A stretch of DNA of 64,000 bases from Eriocheir sinensis (lineage: Eukaryota; Arthropoda; Malacostraca; Decapoda; Varunidae): contig NC_066571.1 in the NCBI RefSeq assembly GCF_024679095.1, forward strand, positions 2,858,283-2,922,282, written 5' to 3'. The notes beneath the pieces are model-generated. The model was given only the letters and a program-made list of their open reading frames with translations, did not search any database and had not been told where the DNA came from. This document shows, in pieces, positions 56,935-64,000 of the stretch; the stretch's first letter is position 1, and the number at the start of each line of letters is the position of its first letter. The position numbers and the translations under genes are program-made.

Positions 56935-57607
56935 TCTCTCTCACTCCCCCTTCTCTTCCCTTTCCTTCCCTTCCCTTTACTTTCCTCTCTTTTCCTTTCC
57001 TTCCCTTTCCGTTATTTTCCTTTCCTTCACTTCCCTTCCCTTTCCTTCCCTTCCCTTCCCTTCCCTTCCCTTTCCGTTCTCTTCCTTTCCTTTCCTTTCC
57101 TTTCCCATCTCCTCCTTTCTCATCTCTCCCCTTCCCATCCCTTCCCAATCCTTCCCTTCCCTTCACCTTACTTTCTTTTCTTTTCCTTTCTTTTCCTTTC
57201 CTTTCCTTTTCTTTTCATTCCCTTCTCCTTTCCCATCCCTTCCTTCCCCTTCCCATCCCTTTCCACTCCTTTCCTTCCCTTCCCATCCCATCCCATCTTT
57301 TCCCTCTCCTTCCCTTCCCATCCCATCCCATCTTTTCCCTTCCCTTCCCTTTACTTTCTTTTCCTTCCCTTTCCTTTCCTTTTCTTTCCCTTCTCCTCCT
57401 TTCCCACCCCTTCCCTTCCCATCCCTGTCCACTCCTTCCCTTACCTTCCCATCCCATCCCATCTTTTCCTTCCCTTCCCTTTACTTTCTTTTCCTTCCCT
57501 TTCCTTTCCTTTTCTTTCCCTTCTCCTCCTTTCCCGTCCCTCCCCTTCCCATCCCTTCCCACTCCTTCCCTTCCCTTCCCATCCCATCTTTTCCCTTCCC
57601 TTCCCTC
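56935..57607. repeat. CCTTTCCTTCCC field with 130-bp units
   Basis: TTACTTTCTTTTCC occurs at 57168, 57351 and 57481, and the last two units (130 bp apart) are nearly identical. The minus strand shows Lys/Gly/Glu-rich frames that are artefacts. Confidence 0.85.
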
Positions 57608-57666
57608 CTTTGTTCTTAAATACCAGCATGTTTTATAATGAGACTTCTTGTGCATGGCTGATTTCC

Positions 57667-57717
<51 letters not shown>

Positions 57718-57949
57718 AGAAGAGAGAAGAGAGAAAAGAGAGAAAGAGAGAGAGGAAGCGCCAAACAAGCACACCCACAGCAGGAGGTCTTCGGTGTAGT
57801 TGCCTCGAAGCGTTGTCGGGAATCTGAAGTCTTTTAGTCCTTCGTTCTTTCGTGGCAATTATCGAGTAGCGAAGATTCCTCAGCTCTTTTATGGCCTCGA
57901 ATTCCGCCTGGTAATAAGGGCCGCTCAAAAACCTGATGATACGCCTCCA
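57608..57949. other. Mixed DNA with a (GA)n tract
   Basis: (GA)n at 57671-57712 followed by AGAGAAGAGAA. The rest is complex with no recognised gene. Confidence 0.6.
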
Positions 57950-58722
57950 TTCTGGGCCTTTATCGCATTTTTTAGCTCTTTTTATTATGCCTTACTGAGG
58001 GCGGAGGTGTGGCGAAGGGGGGATGAGAGTGAAGAGGAAAAGTGAAAGAGGAAAAAAGGGAAAAAGGGAGGTTGCCGCTTTCTAGATAGCATTATGTTTC
58101 TACTCCTTTTTATTATACTTACTTAATGAAGGCAGCTGTAAGGCGAAGGTGTGGCGAAGGGGGGGTGGGGGGGTGGGGGGATGAAAGTGAAGCAAGGAAT
58201 GAGAGAGAGAGGGAAAAAAAGGGAAAATAGGTGTTGGGCTTTGTAGACAGTATACGTAACTATTTATTATTGTTATTGAGGGCAGGTGTGAGGCGAAGGT
58301 GTGGCGAGGTGTGTGTGGAGGAAGTGGATGAAAGTGAAGAAGGGAGTGAGGAAGAGGGAAAAAAAAGGAAAAAAAAAGAGGGGTTGCCGCTATTTAGACA
58401 GTTTACGTGCGTACTCCTTTTTATTATACTTATGCAAGATCGGTGTTGTTAAGGGGAGAGTGGAGGAGGAAGGAGAACAGGGACTGGGAAGAAGGAGAAA
58501 AAGGGAAAAAAAAGGGGTCGCTGCGTTATAAACAGTTTACCTACCTACTCCTTTTTTTATTATACTTATGCAAGACAGGTGTGGTTAAGGGGAGAGTGGA
58601 GGAGTAAGGGGAACAGGGACTGGGAAAGAGGAAAAAAGAGGACAAAAGAGAAGTTGCCGCGTTCTATACAACATACGTAACCTACTCCTTTTATTTTTGT
58701 CTTACTGAGGGCAGGTGTGAGG

Positions 58723-58921
<199 letters not shown>

Positions 58922-59106
58922 CAGACATGAGAGAGGAAGGAAGGGAGGGATTGGTTCTCTTATTTTTTCTTTCTTTCTATCTGGCGAAGGGAGAAAATTG
59001 TGGAGAAAAGGAGAATGGGGTGGAAAAACAGTAAACAAAGGGAAAAGGAAGGGTTGCTGCTTTATAGACCTACTCCTTTTTATTATCCCTTACTGAAGGC
59101 AGGTGT

Positions 59107-59241
59107 TTTTTTTTTACAACAAAGGAGACAGCTCAAGGGCACAAAAAAAGGAAACAATAATAAAAAAAAGCCCGCTACTCGCTGCTCCTAAAAAAAAGAA
59201 TCAAAAGAGGTGGCCGAAAGAGAGGTCAGTTTCGGGAGGAG
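59107..59241 (-). mobile_element. Short T-rich poly(A)-ended retroposon, copy D, with TSD
   Basis: This 135-bp insertion splits a satellite unit. AGGTGT is present on both sides (59101-59106 and 59242-59247), and uninterrupted units have it once. On the minus strand it starts CTCCTCCCGAAACTGACC and ends in nine A, so the poly(A) end and the target-site duplication are both clear. No A or B box and no coding capacity is seen. Confidence 0.8.
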
Positions 59242-60290
59242 AGGTGTAAAGCGAAAGTGTAGAGCAAGGAGGAAATAAGGGAGAAAAGGGGAACAGGGAA
59301 TGGGAAAGAGGAAAAATAGGGAAAAAAATTGTTTGCCGCTTTCTAAACAGCATACGTATCTATTCCTTTTTATTATATCTTCATTGGGGAAAGTGTGAGG
59401 TGTGTGTTGTGAAGGGCGAGAATGAAGGGGAAAACGGGAACACGATGGGAAAGAAGACAACGTAAAAAAAAGTGTTTGCCGCTTTCCAAACACCATACGT
59501 ACCTACTCCTTTTTATTATATCTGCATAGGGTAAGTGTGAGGTGTGTGTTGCGAAGTGGGAGAATGGAGGGGAAAAGTGGAACACGGTGGAAAAGAAGAC
59601 AAGGTAAAAAAGGTGTTTGCGCTCTCTAGACAACATATACGTACCCGCTTCTTCTTTTTATATTTTACTGAGGGGAGGTGTAAGGTGAACGTGTGATGAA
59701 GCGTGTGTGTGTGTGTGTGTGCGTGTGTGTGTGTGTGGGTGGATGGGGGGGGGGTTGAATGGAAAGGGAGCAGGGAGTTGGAAAGAGGAAAAAATAGGAA
59801 AAGAGAGGGTTTTTGCTTTATAGACAGCATACTACCTTCTCCTCTTCATTATACTTACTGAGAGCAGGTGTCAAACGAAGGTGTGGCGAAGTGGTGGGAG
59901 AGAGGAGGAAAGCGAGGCAGGGTGTTGGAAAAAGGGGAAAAAGTGGGAAAAAGGGTGGACTTCCTAGACTAAATACGTGTCTGTTTCTTTCCATTATACC
60001 TGACGGAGGACAGACGCACGTTGAGAGTGGGCGAAGAAGTGGGAGAGAGGAGGAAAGGGAAGCAGGGTGTATGAGAAAGGGGAAAAAGTGGGAAAAAGGG
60101 TGGACTTCCTAGACTAAATACGTGTCTGTTTCTTTCCATTATACCTGACGGAGGACAGACGCACGTTGAGAGTGGGCGAAGAAGTGGGAGAGGGATAGAA
60201 AGAGAGCAGAAAATGGGAAAGAAGGTGAAAATGGAAAAAGGGTTGGGGCTCTTTAATGCACAACGCACCTTTAAGTATTTTTTGGAAGGC

Positions 60291-60850
60291 AGTTATACAG
60301 GAAAAAAGTCTAACAAAATGTAGTTTAGTAAGATCATAAAACATTCGCCCAGTCGACAGTCTTAATATCCACACTTTTATTTCGTTGATGAAAAGAAAAC
60401 GAAGTAGAAAGTAGTTTAGTAGCACCATAAAACGTGCACCTAATTTGGCAATCTATTTTTTTTCGTCGCCTATCAAAGCAATAATTTACTTACCGCTGTC
60501 ACTTAATCTCTTGTGTTCGCCTTTCTCTTCACCGACAAGCGGCTGGACGTCACAGGGACCTCTTGCAGCTAATATGATGTCTGCCTCGCAAACTACTCAA
60601 CTGTACTAAATATGTTCCTTTCACTTACTTCCTTCGGCACTCCAGTCAGCTAACATTCACTCAGTAACTCCTCAAGTCTGGAATACGAGATGCGTGCGTC
60701 CCCGTGTCTGTGGTGGAGGAAGTGGTGAGGGTGGGGGGAAGGGGAGGCAGTGTGGAGACAGGGAGAGGGTGGATGGTGTTGTTAGGCCTGTGTCTTTGTC
60801 TGTTGTCTGGCTGGTCCATAGTGGAAGATAGGGACGAATGAGGAGGAAGG
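60291..60850. other. Complex AT-rich to balanced DNA
   Basis: A short duplication, TAGTTTAGTAAGATCATAAAAC / TAGTTTAGTAGCACCATAAAAC, at about 60319 and 60411 (92 bp apart). No gene is recognised. Confidence 0.5.
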
Positions 60851-60853
60851 AGG

Positions 60854-61360
60854 CGTTGTTGCAAAGTTGGGGGTTGATTTGAGTGAGGTTGTGTGGGGCT
60901 GGATGCATGCGGTTAGTCAGGGATGGGTGCCTATGCCTGGTCTTGGGTTGAATTGTATGGGACTAATGGAGGTTGAGTTTATGGGGCTGGTCGCTAATTG
61001 GGTTGGGTATGGATGGTCCTGGGTGAGTACATGAGGCAGGTCTTGGGTTGGGTTGGTCGTTGTTGCAGAGTTGGGGTTGATTTGAGTGAGGTTGTGTGGG
61101 CTGGTCTTGGGTTGAATTGTATATGAGACTAACGGAGATTGGGGTTTATGGGGCTGGTCGCTAGTTGGGTTGGGTATGGATGGTCATGGGTGAGTGTATG
61201 AGGCAGGTCGTGGGTTGGGTTGGTCGGGGTTTGGTTGGGCTGTGCGAAAGAGGCTGGTCGCTAGTTGGGTTGGGTATGGATGGTCATGGGTGAGTGTATG
61301 AGGCAGGTCGTGGGTTGGGTTGGTCGGGGTTTGGTTGGGCTGTGCGAAAGAGGCTGGTCG
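60854..61360. repeat. Nested G/T-rich tandem repeats (204 and 100 bp)
   Basis: CGTTGTTGCARAGTTGGGG starts at 60854 and 61058 (204 bp). Inside the second unit, 61153-61252 is followed by an identical 100-bp copy at 61253-61352 (GCTGGTCGCTAGTTGGGTTG...), which is the most recent-looking duplication in the window. Confidence 0.95.
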
Positions 61361-61675
61361 GCGGGGTTCTCAACTTCTCATATCGGTGCTGAGTGCTGTC
61401 ATGCGCCTTGCTCGGGTCAGGGTTTTCTCTTTCCCTGGGCCTCGGGCGGTGCTGTCTTCTGTCTGCTGCTTGCCGTCCGCTGCCCTGCCACGCTGTTTAA
61501 TTAATGGCTGGACGCTGCTTTCACCTCGCGGCCGGTCACCCTCTGTTCGGGGTCTCGCGGTGCTCGGATTCCTTCTTGGCGTCTGTGTGTTCCTTTTGCT
61601 TCGTGTTGTATTTATGATCAAGTCGTCAAGGGCTTACGCGTTTCTTTTATGTGTCAAGATGGATATACGATGATG
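61361..61675. other. GC-balanced DNA, no confirmed gene
   Basis: Frames of about 80-117 codons on both strands lack recognisable domains. The plus-strand frame begins inside the 100-bp repeat, which argues against coding. Confidence 0.4.
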
Positions 61676-61678
61676 GAA

Positions 61679-62165
61679 GTCGGTTAGTGAGTCCATTCCA
61701 AGAAGTTATTAGCTTGTATAAATATGAGATAGCTGAAAGTTAGAGAATGGATGTTTCATGTATATATTTTCTATGAACAAACGTAAAGAAAATACAGAAA
61801 GAAGTCAGATAATTCGTCAATGTGAAAGTCGGTTAGTGAGTCCATTTCAAGAAGTTATTTGTTTTTATTGGCCAGCATAAATATGAGATAATTGAAAGTT
61901 AGAGAATGACTGTTTCTTGTATATATTTTCTTTTCTATGAACAAACGTAAAGAAAATACAGAAAGAAGTCAGATAATTCGTCTATTTCAAGAACTTATTA
62001 ATTTTTTATCAAGAAATGTTTGGAGAAGATTAATTATAGTCAGATAATGCGTTTGTATAAAAAAACAACTTAACACTTTTCCAACAAATGTAAAGAGAGA
62101 ATATATTTAAGTCAGATAATGCCTCTATTTCAAGAACTTATTATTTTTTTATTAACAAACATTGA
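61679..62165. repeat. AT-rich tandem units, about 148 bp
   Basis: AGTCGGTTAGTGAGTCCATT starts at 61679 and 61827. Both units contain ATAAATATGAGATA, AAAGTTAGAGAATG and AACAAACGTAAAGAAAATAC. Shortened relatives (GTCAGATAATKCSTCTATTT, AAGAACTTATTA) continue to 62165. Confidence 0.9.
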
Positions 62166-62433
62166 GACGTGGAGACATGGCCGAGGACGTGACGAAGAGT
62201 TTGCTTTTGTGTCGTGTCCTGAACTGATCTTCAACTCTGGCTTTCACTGACATTTAATTCAAGCAGCGGAACAAACACACATTCTTAACTCCAATGTGTA
62301 GCTCCTCGTCTAATTAGTTTCGTGTAAGAAGTTAAAAAAAGAATCAGGGGAAGTGCGTGCTTAAATATTTATTCGAGTCTTCGTATATCGGCTGTCCTGT
62401 CTCGTGTCGGAAGTAAATGAGCACAGACACACT
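62166..62433. other. Complex DNA
   Basis: Balanced, non-repetitive; no gene recognised. Confidence 0.5.
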
Positions 62434-62575
62434 GAGGAGGAGGAGGAGGAGGAGGAGGAGGAGGAGGAGGAGGAGGAGGAGGAGGAAGAGAACGAAGAGA
62501 AAGAAAATGAGAAAGTCAAAGAAATAGAAAGAGAAAAAAAAAGAGAAAAAGAGGAGGAGGAAGAAGAAGAAATAG
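62434..62575. repeat. (GGA)n and A/G-rich tract
   Basis: A perfect (GGA)n of about 52 bp, then GAGAAAGAAAA-type purines. The Glu-rich frame spanning it continues about 35 codons into non-repetitive DNA with no recognised domain. Confidence 0.9.
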
Positions 62576-62944
62576 TGTCCCTAGATAACCTCACCAGCAG
62601 CCTTCCGTCTCAGCTGAGGTGGAAGGATGTGAAGTGGTTTTACCTGTCAACCAAAACATCTTTAAAACAATATTCATAACTCCATTTTCGATATGCTTTT
62701 AAACTTCACAGGAGCAGGATTTTGTAGGCCTTTCTTTCGGGTTTTCTTCTGTTTTCATTGACTTAAAAAATTAAAATAAAGGACATTCACCTCGACCACT
62801 CCCAAGCGACAGAAAGCGACATCACCACCACTGCCTCAGGTGGGCGAGGGACCAGGTAATAAGGCTTTGTTCTGGGTCATTGGGAGCAGGTATGCGATGC
62901 AGGTGTGTCATGCAGGTGAGATCATTAAGGAAGGTTGCTGGGGG
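62576..62944. other. Complex DNA
   Basis: Balanced; CAGGTGTGTCATGCAGGTGAG near 62899-62919 is a short CAGGTG pair. No gene recognised. Confidence 0.5.
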
Positions 62945-63427
62945 GGGCTGTGATGGGTGATGGGAGGGGTTAGGAATGGTGGTATGAGGGGAAGGACACG
63001 AGGGAATGAAGTGAGGGGCTGAGAAGGTAGGAGTGGGCAAGGATGAGACGTAGTAAAGAGAATCGTAGAAGGTATCGTGGGTTGGAAGATGTGTGTTAAG
63101 GGAGGCTGTTTAGGGGGGGGGAAGGGAGGGTTAAGGAATGGTGGTATGAGGGAAGAACACGAGGGAATGAAGTGAGGGGTTGAGAAGGTAGGAGTGGGCA
63201 GGATAAGACATAGTAAAGAGAATCGTAGGAGAAGGTAGGAAGATGGGAGGTTGTTTTGGGGGGGGGGGAGTAATGGGGAAGGGAGGGGTTAAGGAATGAT
63301 GGTATGAGGGGAGGACACGAGGAGCTGTGGAGGTGGAAGTGTCCAGGGAGGAGACATAGAAAAGATGATCGAGGGAGGGGAGAAGGCGCCATGGGTAGGA
63401 AGATGGGATAAAGAGGAAAGTATAGAA
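62945..63427. repeat. Three tandem units of about 160 bp
   Basis: GGAATGRTGGTATGAGG starts at 62973, 63135 and 63293 (162 and 158 bp apart). Units one and two share ACACGAGGGAATGAAGTGAG and AGTAAAGAGAATCGTAG. Poly-G runs at the unit junctions differ in length. Confidence 0.9.
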
Positions 63428-63515
63428 TTTTTTTTTTTTAAAGCAAAAGGAGACAGCACAAGGGCACAAAAAAAGGAAACAACAATAAAAAATAAGCCCG
63501 CTACTCGCTGCTCCT
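63428..63515 (-). mobile_element. Short T-rich poly(A)-ended retroposon, copy E
   Basis: 5'-truncated minus-strand copy with a T run at 63428-63439 (poly(A) in its own sense), GGAGACAGCACAAGGGCAC, two A runs and GCCCGCTACTCGCTGCTCCT. It lies at the end of the third 160-bp unit. Confidence 0.75.
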
Positions 63516-63726
63516 GGGAATGATGAAAAATGGAGAGTTATATGATGAGGAGAGACGATAGGAAAGGAATAAGAACGTAAGAATACAAAACTCAAGTAGA
63601 TGAGTCGAGGGAAGGCGGGAGAGAGTGAGAGTGTGAGGGAAAAGATGAGGTGCGAGGAGTGAAACACGGAAAGGGGGTGAGAGAGTAACGAAGAGTGATG
63701 AAGAATGAAGAGAGAAGAGGGTTAGA
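63516..63726. other. Purine-rich spacer
   Basis: AATAAGAACGTAAGAATAC near 63570 may be a trace of the (TTCTTATG)n tail on the minus strand. Nothing else is recognised. Confidence 0.45.
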
Positions 63727-63942
63727 GAATGTAGGTAGAGAGAGAGGGAGGAAAACACGAGTAGATAGAGTAGATATAGAAAAAGAGTAGAAACGTAAGG
63801 ATAGGTAGTGAGAGAGGAAGTACGAAAAAATAGGGAATGTAGGTAGAGAGAGAGGGGGGGAAACACGAGTAGATAGAGTAGATATAGAAAAAGAGTAGAA
63901 ACGTAAGGATAGGTAGGGAGAGGGAAGTAGGACAAAAATAGG
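63727..63942. repeat. 108-bp tandem duplication
   Basis: GAATGTAGGTAGAGAGAGAG starts at 63727 and 63835, and the copies are nearly identical, including ACACGAGTAGATAGAGTAG and GAAACGTAAGGATAGGTAG. Similar purine DNA continues to the window end. Confidence 0.95.
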
Positions 63943-64000
63943 GAAGGGCGTAATGGAGGGAGAATAGGGAAGAGGAGGGGTTGAATATAGACAGATAGGG

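Noticed and set aside
62404..62679. Glu-rich 91-codon frame
   Set aside because: Most of it is (GGA)n. The C-terminal 35 codons show no known domain, so coding is unsupported.

Overview
The window reads as non-coding nuclear DNA of an arthropod, most likely a decapod crustacean and possibly a crab. The reasons are the extreme density of microsatellites (AG/CT, AC/GT, AAT, CTA, CTC, CACT, CAGT), an intact eukaryotic tRNA-Ser gene with internal Pol III promoter boxes, three tRNA-derived SINE-type elements, two decayed non-LTR reverse-transcriptase relics, and spliceosomal-type CAG|GTAAGT motifs. There are no bacterial operons, no ribosome-binding-site-led genes and no CRISPR. The species assignment is inference from sequence character only. 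Almost all long open frames are translations of simple repeats (poly Ser-Leu, Cys-Val, Thr, Arg-Glu, Asp) and are not annotated as genes.

Layout. 1-5 kb: purine-rich and GTG/GAT-rich diverged tandem arrays, then pyrimidine and (CACT)n tracts. 5-8 kb: tRNA-like SINE heads, a repeat carrying a juxtaposed 3'/5' splice signal, and about 1.9 kb of more complex DNA. 8.5-15 kb: a stack of clean minisatellites (59, 117, 120, 185, 34 and 50 bp periods), a duplicated 300-bp segment, an element with an 8-bp-repeat tail and a reverse-transcriptase relic. 15-23 kb: an E-box-rich island, then (TAA)n, (CAGT)n, (CTA)n, pyrimidine and (GT)n tracts. 23-24.5 kb: dispersed repeats, a GC-rich block and the only plausible coding exon, on the minus strand and tentative. 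27.5 kb: the tRNA-Ser(AGA) gene. 28-33 kb: a 90-bp array, a 520-bp perfect (CT)n and related segments on both sides of it. 34-37 kb: a complete-looking SINE followed by the longest stretch of complex DNA. 37-41 kb: the second splice-signal repeat and a 140-bp array. 41-50 kb: dispersed repeats, a purine-to-pyrimidine strand switch, and a LINE 3' end that gave rise to a (GAT)n microsatellite. 50-57 kb: a 1-kb pyrimidine tract, a purine-rich module array, a long inverted repeat and another SINE. 58-64 kb: a 2.3-kb diverged satellite-like array of about 145-bp units followed by several younger tandem duplications.

How it works together. The only confident gene is tRNA-Ser(AGA). The rest looks like intergenic or very long intronic DNA that grows by tandem duplication of 50-190 bp units, slippage of microsatellites inside those units, and retroposition of short poly(A)- or microsatellite-tailed elements. 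The items most worth a second look are the two preserved copies of an adjacent acceptor/donor motif (5128/5129 and 37368/37369), a five-copy short T-rich poly(A)-ended retroposon with one clear target-site duplication, the inverted repeat at 55180-55785 with TATA and CCAAT motifs, and the candidate first exon at 24153-24252.
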